A stretch of 64,000 bases of DNA from Hyphococcus luteus. GTDB lineage: Bacteria > Pseudomonadota > Alphaproteobacteria > Caulobacterales > Parvularculaceae. The first letter of the stretch is position 1. The number at the start of each line of letters is the position of its first letter. The position numbers and the translations under genes are program-made. Below the pieces are notes generated by a model that searched no databases, was not told where the DNA came from, and was given only the letters and a program-made list of their open reading frames with translations. Positions 9,461 to 16,578 of this stretch are shown here, piece after piece. Where the stretch lies: contig NZ_PJCH01000005.1 in assembly GCF_002943565.1 (NCBI RefSeq), positions 744,001-808,000 of the forward strand. Reading direction: 5' to 3'.

Positions 9461-9775
9461 ATGGCGCAGATCGGCTCATTCAATCTCAAGGATGGAAAAT
9501 ATACCGGCACCATCCGGACCATGACGATTAACGTCAAGGCCCAGCTCATCCCCAACAAGGACAAGGTCAATGACGATGCGCCCGACTTCCGGATCTATGC
9601 CGGCGGCGCAGAACTTGGCGCGGCCTGGCGTCAGGACTCGAAGGATGGCGAGACGCCTTATCTCGCCGTGAAGCTCGACGATCCGAGTTTCGACAAGCCG
9701 ATGCGGGCCGCATTCTTCGAAAACGAGACGGACGGCACCGGCGTCATGGTCTGGAACCGGCCGAAGGCGCGTTGA
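9461..9775 (+). CDS. DUF736 family protein
   Basis: This 104-residue protein begins with the typical DUF736 sequence (MAQIGSFNLKDGKYTG) and keeps the GAAW and PYLAVKLDDPSF segments. DUF736 proteins are small, mostly beta-strand, and very common on alphaproteobacterial plasmids and integrative elements. Their role is not known. It lies three bases after the DUF2274 gene and looks like the end of the same transcript. Its presence supports the mobile-element assignment. Confidence 0.88.
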   Translation: MAQIGSFNLKDGKYTGTIRTMTINVKAQLIPNKDKVNDDAPDFRIYAGGAELGAAWRQDSKDGETPYLAVKLDDPSFDKPMRAAFFENETDGTGVMVWNRPKAR

Positions 9776-9808
9776 GCGGCGCAAATCATCCGGCGATCCG
9801 AGGCGGCA

Positions 9809-10084
9809 ATGGCGTTTACGGATGAAGAGCTGCGAAGAGCGCGGATGATTCTGGCGCAGGTCGTGATGACTCATGACCGGAAATATCTTCCGCTGTTCGA
9901 AGTGCTCGACACCGAGGTGCGCAGACGGGAGGAGAGCGCTGCCCGGATCTCAGAAGTCGCCCGGAGCGCCGTTGCGGGGCGCGGCCTCCGGCGGCGCAAA
10001 CGGCGCAAAAACCTGGCCGACGCGCGCCGGAAACCCGCGCAGTCGCAACAGAAGCCGGACGACCGCTTGGCGTCGAAAAATTAG
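9809..10084 (+). CDS. Hypothetical small protein of the element
   Basis: I do not recognise this 91-residue protein. The first 50 residues (MAFTDEELRRAR onward) look helical and soluble. The C-terminal part is very basic, with a cluster of Arg and Lys around residues 58-78, suggesting nucleic-acid contact. A weak GAGG ribosome site lies upstream. It is in the same direction as the trb operon and ends about 50 bases from the convergent integrase gene. A short gene of unknown function is the safest reading. Confidence 0.55.
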   Translation: MAFTDEELRRARMILAQVVMTHDRKYLPLFEVLDTEVRRREESAARISEVARSAVAGRGLRRRKRRKNLADARRKPAQSQQKPDDRLASKN

Positions 10085-10135
10085 AGCGGCGGCGAACAGG
10101 CCCGCGCGTCAAAAGCCGGACCGCGCCGGCCGCAT

Positions 10136-11560
10136 TCAGGCTGTCGCCCGCCCGTGTTTGGCGTCGAACGCCGCGAAGAAATCGTCCGGAAACGGGTGCG
10201 CGATTTTCAGAATCTCGCTCTGGCGATAGGCCATAGAGCCGCCATCGCCATATTTGGGGCGGTCATGGTCGTGCCCCATCAGGAGGCATCGCAATTCATA
10301 GTCGATGCCTGCTTCTTTCATCCGGTTCTCGAAGGCGTGGCGGAAGGAATAGGCGACATGATTCGGCGTCTCGAAAAGACCGCGCCGCTTGAAGGTCGCG
10401 CTCAGCGCGGCGGAGAAACTGTTGGTCTTGTCATGATAGTGGGGGAAGCCCTTCGGCGCTCGTCTTGCGGCCTCCAGGGCGACGCCGACCAGCGGGATTT
10501 CGCGTTCGGACTCGGCCGCTTTGATCTCGCGATCTTCGCGGAACGGAATGACGAGATGAGGGACATTCGCTGTCAGGCGGATGTCTTCGGGCCTGAGATT
10601 GATGACTTCTCCTGGACGGCAGCCGGTTTCGATAAGGATACAGGTGATCAGGAAGAGGTCATCGGAAATCCCGTCGAACGCGCCGGTTTTGAGAATATGA
10701 TTGCGCACCCAATCGTCGCTGAAGGCGGGGCGCTTTTTCTTTTTTCCGCGGGCGGTTTTGAAATTGAGATTGCGGAAGGGATTCGCCCTGTCCTCTTCGC
10801 CGAGATATTTGAAATAGCGCTGATAAAGGTCGCGGATGTCGCCAAAATGGCGCGCAGCGGTTTTGGGGGACTTGGCCTTGGCGCCCATCTTCTCGCGCGA
10901 GATCTGATCCGACCACCAGCCGAAATATTGCTGTGCGTGGTCGCGGGTAATGTCGGTCATGGCGAGATCGCCGACCACCTCGACGAAATAGTTCAGCGAC
11001 CGGTCTTTGGTTGCCTTCCAGAGCCGCAATTGCGCGCGCGACTTGCGCCGATTGTCGGTCGGCGCGATTTCGTCCTGATAGAGCCGCATGGCCCCGCTGA
11101 CGGTCAATTTTGGCGTGTCGACGCCGCCAAGGACAGCGTCGGTGAGTGCGGGAATCACGCGCCCGTCCGCGGTGGTCTGATTGCCGATGGCCAGCGAGCG
11201 GCGCACCAGTTCTTCGATCATGGCGGGGTCTGCGAGTTCGTGCAGCGGGCGGTATTTGAAGCCGACGGCCATGGCGCGGGCTTTGGCCAGCTCGTACCGT
11301 CTGGCGGCGGGCTCGATGTCCATGTCCTGACCGGCCGCTTCGAGCCGCATTTTCTGCTTCAGCGCGTGCCAGTATTCGTCGTCGGCGCGAGCGAGACCGT
11401 CGCGTTGTTCGCGGGCTTCCGGGAGGGCGCGCGTGCCGAGCGAAACGCGGATCAGCGGGGCGTCATAGAAGGGGGCGAGCTTGCGGGGAACGGCGCGCTG
11501 ATAGTGATACCAGCCGTTGCGCAGGAGGAGGTAGCGGTCGGGATCGGATTGCTTCGACAT
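10136..11560 (-). CDS. int: Tyrosine recombinase (site-specific integrase)
   Basis: This 474-residue integrase catalyses insertion and excision of the element. An N-terminal segment like that of many phage-type integrases (LLRNGWYHYQRAVPRKL) is followed by a SAM-like core-binding domain near residues 150-265 and the catalytic domain from about residue 275. Visible active-site residues are Arg315 (ETGCRPGE), Arg407 in YSFRHAF, His430 in LMGH and a Tyr at 437 (or 445). The usual His of the HxxR box is Tyr404 here, a variant seen in some integrases. The gene points away from tRNA-Gly and converges with the trb operon. Confidence 0.93.
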   Translation of the reverse strand: MSKQSDPDRYLLLRNGWYHYQRAVPRKLAPFYDAPLIRVSLGTRALPEAREQRDGLARADDEYWHALKQKMRLEAAGQDMDIEPAARRYELAKARAMAVGFKYRPLHELADPAMIEELVRRSLAIGNQTTADGRVIPALTDAVLGGVDTPKLTVSGAMRLYQDEIAPTDNRRKSRAQLRLWKATKDRSLNYFVEVVGDLAMTDITRDHAQQYFGWWSDQISREKMGAKAKSPKTAARHFGDIRDLYQRYFKYLGEEDRANPFRNLNFKTARGKKKKRPAFSDDWVRNHILKTGAFDGISDDLFLITCILIETGCRPGEVINLRPEDIRLTANVPHLVIPFREDREIKAAESEREIPLVGVALEAARRAPKGFPHYHDKTNSFSAALSATFKRRGLFETPNHVAYSFRHAFENRMKEAGIDYELRCLLMGHDHDRPKYGDGGSMAYRQSEILKIAHPFPDDFFAAFDAKHGRATA

Positions 11561-11567
11561 CCCTGAA

Positions 11568-11602
11568 TTCTATCACAAACTCTATCCATTTTCTATCACA
11601 AA
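11568..11602 (-). repeat. Phased direct repeats upstream of the integrase start
   Basis: The 12-base sequence TTCTATCACAAA occurs exactly at 11,568-11,579 and again at 11,591-11,602, 23 bases apart, only eight bases upstream of the integrase ATG. A partial copy (TCTATC) lies between them at 11,581-11,586. On the integrase strand the core GATAGA therefore recurs three times at 11-12 base steps, about one DNA turn. Such phased sites suggest an arm-type integrase or excisionase binding region, or an operator controlling int. Confidence 0.6.
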
Positions 11603-11690
11603 TCTGGCGCTTTCGAGCGGACACGAAACCTAACAAGGCCGAAAAGGCCTGTGATTTCAATGTGTTGTTTTGAATTTTGGGTGAAGAGAA

Positions 11691-11765
11691 TGGAGCGGGC
11701 GATGAGATTCGAACTCACGACCCCAACCTTGGCAAGGTTGTGCTCTACCCCTGAGCTACGCCCGC
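11691..11765 (-). tRNA. tRNA-Gly (anticodon GCC)
   Basis: Reading the minus strand, the acceptor arm GCGGGCG pairs with CGCCCGC and is followed by a discriminator T and an encoded CCA. The anticodon stem CAACC/GGTTG encloses the loop TTGCCAA, giving anticodon GCC for glycine. The T arm contains the standard GTTCGAATC. The tRNA is intact. Its 3' end faces the integrase gene, as expected when an element inserts at a tRNA 3' end and restores the gene. Confidence 0.97.
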
Positions 11766-11889
11766 TCGGCGCCTGCGCCCGGCCCGCTTGAGCCTCGGCA
11801 GGGGCCGCTATATGCACGAGGGCCGGGCGCTTTGCAAGCGCGGAATGCGCCCGATATGACGTCTGGACAAAAGAGGGGCTGGAGCGGCG

Positions 11890-12471
11890 ATGGCGGGCGA
11901 TATTCAAGAAGGCGAAGCGGGCGAAAGCGCGGAGGAGAGGGCGGCGGGCGTTCCCGCCGGGGCCGCTGACCGGGCGGCGCTCTTCGCCTTTCTCGACGAG
12001 CTCGGGATCGCACACAGGACGGTAGAGCATCCGGCGATTTTCACCGTGGAGGAGGGGCGCGACTACAAGAAAGACATGCCCGGCGGGCACTCTAAAAACC
12101 TCTTTTTGAAAGACAAAAAAGGCAAGCTGACGCTCGCCGTTGCGCTCAGTGAGACCCAGGTCGATCTCGTCGGTCTCGGCAAGCGGATCGGGGCCAAAGG
12201 CCGGCTCTCCTTCGGCAAGCCGGACCTGATGACCGAGACGCTCGGCGTCATTCCCGGCGCGGTGACGCCGTTCACGCTGATCAATGACAGCGCCAAAGCG
12301 CTCACCCAGGTGATCCTCGACGAGGCGCTGCTCGCCCACGACCCGGTCTGGTTTCATCCGCTCGAAAACACCGCCTCGACGGCGATTTCCCCGGGCGATC
12401 TCGTCAGCTTTGTCGAGGCCTGCGGCTTCGAGCCGCTGATATTGCCGCTTTCCGGGCCGTTTGAGGACTGA
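11890..12471 (+). CDS. YbaK/prolyl-tRNA-editing domain protein
   Basis: This 193-residue protein matches free-standing editing domains of the YbaK/ProX type, which hydrolyse mischarged aminoacyl-tRNA such as Ala-tRNA(Pro). After an acidic N-terminal leader of about 35 residues, the core has the conserved GGHSKNLFLKDKKG region near residues 65-78, including the Lys of the active site, and the typical VTPFTLIND segment. A GGAG ribosome site precedes the ATG. It is the first chromosomal gene beyond the integration site. Confidence 0.85.
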   Translation: MAGDIQEGEAGESAEERAAGVPAGAADRAALFAFLDELGIAHRTVEHPAIFTVEEGRDYKKDMPGGHSKNLFLKDKKGKLTLAVALSETQVDLVGLGKRIGAKGRLSFGKPDLMTETLGVIPGAVTPFTLINDSAKALTQVILDEALLAHDPVWFHPLENTASTAISPGDLVSFVEACGFEPLILPLSGPFED

Positions 12472-12576
12472 AACGGTCTGCGCGGGCGGTTGCGTTTCGC
12501 CGCGCGCGCCCTCATTTAATGAAGGAGAGCCCGACAGCGGGCGGATTTTAGACGATCGCGGGCGCGGAGGCCTGGC

Positions 12577-13503
12577 ATGAGCGAGATTATCGGCGGCGGA
12601 CAAGGTGGAGCAGGGGCTCCGGACGGAGACCTGATCAAGGACGCGACTATCGAGACATTCGAACAGGACGTTCTCGCCGCGTCCATGCAGGTTCCGGTGA
12701 TTGTCGATTTCTGGGCCGACTGGTGCGGGCCCTGCAAGCAGCTCGGGCCGCATCTCGAGAAAGCCGTGAAGGCGGCGGGCGGCAAGGTCAGGCTCGTCAA
12801 GATCGACATCGACAAGAACCAGATGCTCGCCTCGCAGATGCGCATCCAGTCGATCCCGACGGTCTATGCATTCTTCCAGGGCCGCCCGGTGGACGGGTTC
12901 CAGGGCGCGCTGCCCGAAAGCGAAATCAAGGCCTTCGTCGACCGCCTGCCTCAGGCGGACGGCCGGTCCGAGAGCGACCCGAACCAGGATTACCTTGCGG
13001 CCGGCGACGCCGCGTTCGAGGCTGGCGATATGGCGACGGCGGCGCAGCTTTACGCGCAGGCGGCACAAGCCGACCCGCAAAACGTCGCCGCCATCGCCGG
13101 GCTTGCGCGCTGTCACCTGGCGCTCGGCGACAAGGAGAAGGCGCGCGAAACTTTCTCCATGATCCCTGAAGACAAACAAAACGAACCAGCCGTCGCGAGT
13201 TTGAAAGCCGCGCTGGAGCTCGCCGAAAGCGGCGGGGAGACGGGCGATATCGCCGCGCTTGAGGCGGAGGCGCAAGCCAATCCGGAAGACCTTGAAAAAC
13301 GCTTCGCGCTCGCCAACGGGCTTTTGAGCGCCGGCTCCATGGAGCCCGCGATTGAACAATTGCTGGCGATCATCGAGCGCGACCGTGAATGGAACGACGC
13401 GGCGGCGCGGGAAAAACTCCTGACCGTGTTCGAAGCGCTGGGCCAAACGCATCCGGCGACGGTGCGAGGACGGCGCAAACTTTCATCCATCCTGTTTTCG
13501 TAA
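12577..13503 (+). CDS. ybbN: Thioredoxin/TPR chaperone, CnoX (YbbN) type
   Basis: This 308-residue protein joins an N-terminal thioredoxin domain (residues 20-125) to C-terminal tetratricopeptide repeats, the layout of the chaperedoxin CnoX/YbbN that protects proteins during oxidative stress. The active-site motif WCGPC is complete with Cys50 and Cys53, unlike the E. coli protein, so it should be redox active. It starts a tight cluster with the LON-domain and Trm112 genes. Confidence 0.9.
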   Translation: MSEIIGGGQGGAGAPDGDLIKDATIETFEQDVLAASMQVPVIVDFWADWCGPCKQLGPHLEKAVKAAGGKVRLVKIDIDKNQMLASQMRIQSIPTVYAFFQGRPVDGFQGALPESEIKAFVDRLPQADGRSESDPNQDYLAAGDAAFEAGDMATAAQLYAQAAQADPQNVAAIAGLARCHLALGDKEKARETFSMIPEDKQNEPAVASLKAALELAESGGETGDIAALEAEAQANPEDLEKRFALANGLLSAGSMEPAIEQLLAIIERDREWNDAAAREKLLTVFEALGQTHPATVRGRRKLSSILFS

Positions 13504-13512
13504 AGGCGGCGC

Positions 13513-14172
13513 ATGGCGGCAGGGGCGGGAAAGCCCGGAAGACTGAAGGCGGCGCCGGAGACGCTGCCGCTGTTTCCGCTGACCGGCGCGCTTCTTTTGC
13601 CGGGCGGGCAACTGCCCCTCAACATTTTCGAGCCGCGCTATCTCGCCATGGTCGACGCCGCGCTCGCCGGCGACCGGCTCATTGGCATGATTCAGCCCAT
13701 CGAAGAGACGGACTCAGGTCGCCCCGAGCTTTACCGGGCCGGGTGCGCCGGGCGCATCACCTCGTTCGCCGAGAGCGGCGACGGGCGTTATCTCATCAAT
13801 CTCACAGGGACGCGGCGTTTTGCGCTGGCCGAAGAGCTGGCGAGCGATACGGCTTACCGTCTCGCCCGGCCCGACTGGGACGCCTTCGCGATTGATGGGC
13901 AAGGCGATCCGACCGAAGACGAGGTCGACCGCGAGGCGTTGCTCGAGGCCTTGCAGGAGTATCTGGCTGCAGAAAACCTGCACATTGAATGGGACAAAGC
14001 GGCCGAAGCCTCGCCGCAGGCGCTGGTCGTATCGCTGGCTATGGGCTGTCCGTTTCGGCCCAATGAAAAACAGGCGCTGCTTGAAGCGAAGACGCTTGCG
14101 GAGCAGGCTGAATGCCTTATGGCGCTGATGGCTTTAGCGGGCGGCGATGACAATGGCGCCCCGCTGCAATAA
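13513..14172 (+). CDS. LON peptidase N-terminal (substrate-binding) domain protein
   Basis: This 219-residue protein consists only of the LON substrate-binding domain, starting at [15 protein letters not shown] near residue 18 and including [15 protein letters not shown]. There is no AAA+ or protease domain, so it cannot act as a Lon protease. Stand-alone proteins of this type are common in Alphaproteobacteria and their role is not settled. It begins nine bases after the CnoX gene and is followed by the Trm112 gene, suggesting a protein-quality or translation-linked operon. Confidence 0.88.
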   Translation: MAAGAGKPGRLKAAPETLPLFPLTGALLLPGGQLPLNIFEPRYLAMVDAALAGDRLIGMIQPIEETDSGRPELYRAGCAGRITSFAESGDGRYLINLTGTRRFALAEELASDTAYRLARPDWDAFAIDGQGDPTEDEVDREALLEALQEYLAAENLHIEWDKAAEASPQALVVSLAMGCPFRPNEKQALLEAKTLAEQAECLMALMALAGGDDNGAPLQ

Positions 14173-14198
14173 GACATTACCAAAGAAAGGTCCGGGCG

Positions 14199-14411
14199 AT
14201 GAGTGAAGCGCAAGACAAGCCGGAAATTGATAGAAAGCTTCTGGAAATCCTGGTCTGCCCGCAGACGAAGGCGCCGCTCGACTATGACCGCGAAGCCGGC
14301 GAGCTGATCAGCAAGAAAGCGGGGCTCGCCTATCCGATCCGTGACGGCGTGCCGATCATGCTGATCGAGGAAGCGCGCACCCTGACCGACGAGGAAATGC
14401 GCGCGCGTTAA
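14199..14411 (+). CDS. Trm112 family protein
   Basis: This 70-residue protein has the Trm112/YcaR pattern: [14 protein letters not shown] at residues 9-22, then a short beta-rich stretch ending in [16 protein letters not shown]. Eukaryotic Trm112 activates several methyltransferases that act on tRNA, rRNA and release factors; the bacterial role is less clear. Only one Cys of the zinc-binding set remains, so it probably lacks zinc. The AAAGAAAGG ribosome site suits the ATG at 14,199. Confidence 0.9.
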   Translation: MSEAQDKPEIDRKLLEILVCPQTKAPLDYDREAGELISKKAGLAYPIRDGVPIMLIEEARTLTDEEMRAR

Positions 14412-14518
14412 CAATCGGCGCTCGAGCCGCCGGCAAGGTTAACGGTCCGGTCTATGCATGACGTCTTCAGGAGCCGGTTCATTTCGCCGGCGCTGTCCTG
14501 AATTCGGAGACCGGCGTC

Positions 14519-15649
14519 TTGTCCGCTGAGCTGGAAAGAATTGAAACGCTTAAGACGCGCGGCGCGCTTGTCGCGCCGGGAGAGGCTCCGGGCCTGTGCG
14601 ATGCGTGGGCGGCGCTCTGCGGCGACCTTCTGGAAGAAAACCCGTTCTTCGCGCCGGAAGCGCTCTTGCCGGCGCTCAAGGCTTACGCAAGCGAGCGCGT
14701 GCGGCTCGCCTGCATCTGGTCGGGGGAGGCGCTGATCGCGCTTTTGCCGGTCGTCAAAAGGCGGGTCTATGCGCGCCTTCCCGTCGCCTATTGGGCGACC
14801 TGGACTCATCCGCATTGTTATTACGGCGCGCCGCTCATTCGCCGCGGCTTCGAAGAGGCGGCGTTCGCAGGACTTTACGAGCTTTTGTGCGAGGGCGAGG
14901 AGGGTCGCGCTTTCGTGCGGCTGGCGCGTCTCGACCGCGACAGGCCGGCGATGAAAGCGGCGCAAAGCGCGGCCGAAACGGAGCGCCGGCTCGCCTATGA
15001 CGCGGGCGCCGTCGCCCGCGCCATGCTGCCTTCGGGCGCCTCGGCGGAGGCGACGCTCGCCGTTCATGTGCGCAAGAAAAAGCGCAAGGAATTGGCGCGC
15101 CTGAAAAAGCGGCTCGAAGAAAAGGGAACGCTGACGCTGCGCCTGCTCTCGCTGGCGGACGATCTCCGTCAGTGGACGGAAGACTTTCTCGCGCTTGAAG
15201 ACAAGGGGTGGAAAGGCAAGGCGAAAACGTCGCTGAAATCGGACGGCAAGGACGCGGCGTGGTTTCGCGAAACCCTTGCGGCCATGGACAAGCGCGCGCA
15301 GCTACATTTTCTTCGGCTCGACCTTGACGAAAAACCCGTCGCCATGCTGGCGACATTGATTTCGAATGGCGCCGCCTATTCCCTGAAGATCTGCCACGAC
15401 CCCGACTATGCGCGCTATTCGCCGGGCGTGATGATCGAGATCGAGGCCATGCGTTCGCTCCTGACGCGGCCCGATTTCCGTTTCGCCGACAGCTGCGCCG
15501 CGCCGGACCATACGATGATCAACGGCCTCTGGCGTGCGCGTCGCGTCGTCACCGGCCTTAATGTCAGCGGCCGCAGCGTTTCCGCTCGTGGAAGCCTCGG
15601 CCTTGCACGGTTGTTGGAGGGCGCCCGCGCCCGCCTGCCGAAAGGATGA
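14519..15649 (+). CDS. FemAB/GNAT-type acyltransferase family protein
   Basis: The 376-residue protein matches the acetyltransferase-like family related to FemAB and BcsL/CelD (Pfam GNAT_6). The core domain lies around residues 165-320, with the typical long Lys/Arg-rich helix near residues 182-202. Several such proteins act in cell-surface polysaccharide or peptidoglycan pathways; the substrate is unknown here. A TTG start at 14,519 is chosen because GGAGA precedes it at good spacing and there is no better ATG. Its stop overlaps the start of the cupin-like gene, so the pair is probably coupled. Confidence 0.72.
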   Translation: MSAELERIETLKTRGALVAPGEAPGLCDAWAALCGDLLEENPFFAPEALLPALKAYASERVRLACIWSGEALIALLPVVKRRVYARLPVAYWATWTHPHCYYGAPLIRRGFEEAAFAGLYELLCEGEEGRAFVRLARLDRDRPAMKAAQSAAETERRLAYDAGAVARAMLPSGASAEATLAVHVRKKKRKELARLKKRLEEKGTLTLRLLSLADDLRQWTEDFLALEDKGWKGKAKTSLKSDGKDAAWFRETLAAMDKRAQLHFLRLDLDEKPVAMLATLISNGAAYSLKICHDPDYARYSPGVMIEIEAMRSLLTRPDFRFADSCAAPDHTMINGLWRARRVVTGLNVSGRSVSARGSLGLARLLEGARARLPKG

Positions 15650-16491
15650 AAGCGATGAGTGCGTTCAATCCCCGATCTCTTGACGATTTCGCCGAGCGCT
15701 ATCCCGCGTCTCCGGCGACGCTGCAGCACCGCTTAGCGGGTCATCCGCTGTTCGCCATGCACCGGCTGACGACGCTCGCCCGCGCCCTGCCGGCTGACCG
15801 CATCGAATATAATTCGGGCGACCTGCCCATCGGGCAGGATCCCGGCGAAACGCCGATGAACGGGCTCAGCGCCGAAGAAACCCTGCGCCGCATCGCCGAA
15901 AATAAATCCTGGATGGTTCTTAAAAATATCGAACGCGATCCATATTATGCGAGGCTGCTTAACGCCTGTCTCGATGAGCTTGCGCCCGTAACGGCGCAAA
16001 CCACCGGCGCCATGCACAAACGCGAAGGCTTTATCTTCATTTCATCGCCCGGTTCCGTGACGCCTTTCCACATGGACCCCGAACACAACATCCTGATGCA
16101 AATTCGCGGCGCCAAAACATTCCGGATTTTTCCGGCGGCGCGCGATTTCGTCAGCGACGAACAGCACGAAGCGTTTCACCGGGCCGGCGGCCATCGCAAC
16201 CTTCCCTATAAAGAGGATTTCGACGATTGCGCGACGGCCTATAAACTCTTTCCGGGCGACGCGCTTTATGCGCCGGTGAAGGCGCCGCACTGGGTCAGGG
16301 TCGGCCCGGACGTCTCCATTTCGCTCTCGATCACCTGGCGCAGCGAAGCCTCCGACGCTGAAGCCTCGCTCCGCCGCGCCAATGGCTGGCTGCGCGCCCA
16401 TGGGATTGCGCCGCCGGCGCCGGGGGCGGTTCCCTTGCACGACCGGCTGGCGTCGCTTGGGGCCCGGGCTGCGGCCCGGCTTGCGCGCTGA
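15646..16491 (+). CDS. JmjC/cupin-like 2-oxoglutarate oxygenase family protein
   Basis: This 281-residue protein has the metal-binding triad expected of JmjC-type Fe(II)/2-oxoglutarate oxygenases: His142 and Asp144 in TPFHMDPEHN, and His215 in APHWVRV. Proteins of this type hydroxylate proteins or small molecules; the substrate cannot be read from the sequence. The ATG at 15,646 overlaps the end of the acyltransferase gene, and a second ATG at 15,655 is also possible. The overlap suggests the two enzymes serve the same pathway. Confidence 0.78.
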   Translation: MKAMSAFNPRSLDDFAERYPASPATLQHRLAGHPLFAMHRLTTLARALPADRIEYNSGDLPIGQDPGETPMNGLSAEETLRRIAENKSWMVLKNIERDPYYARLLNACLDELAPVTAQTTGAMHKREGFIFISSPGSVTPFHMDPEHNILMQIRGAKTFRIFPAARDFVSDEQHEAFHRAGGHRNLPYKEDFDDCATAYKLFPGDALYAPVKAPHWVRVGPDVSISLSITWRSEASDAEASLRRANGWLRAHGIAPPAPGAVPLHDRLASLGARAAARLAR

Positions 16492-16578
16492 GCTCCAGCC
16501 ATTGAGGGGCTTGCGGCGCTGGCCTATTCTCTCCGGGCGGTGTAAGGGACGGGACTTTTTATCCTGACGGAGGAAATA

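Larger units (their letters stand above)
1..11690. mobile_element. Right end of an integrative conjugative element at tRNA-Gly
   Basis: This block holds a complete trb mating-pore operon, two genes typical of proteobacterial conjugative elements (DUF2274, DUF736), and a tyrosine recombinase whose start lies about 130 bases from the 3' end of a tRNA-Gly gene. Tyrosine recombinases of this kind commonly insert elements at tRNA 3' ends, so the right boundary should lie in or next to the tRNA 3' end, near 11,691-11,715. The left end, relaxase, coupling protein and origin of transfer are outside the window. The second copy of the attachment core cannot be seen, so the exact boundary is inferred. 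Confidence 0.8.

Noticed and set aside
10154-11566. 470-codon plus-strand frame opposite the integrase
   Set aside because: Antisense shadow; the integrase frame has clear catalytic residues.
11596-13452. 618-codon minus-strand open frame across tRNA-Gly, the YbaK gene and the CnoX gene
   Set aside because: It runs through the tRNA and two real genes in antisense and has no family features.
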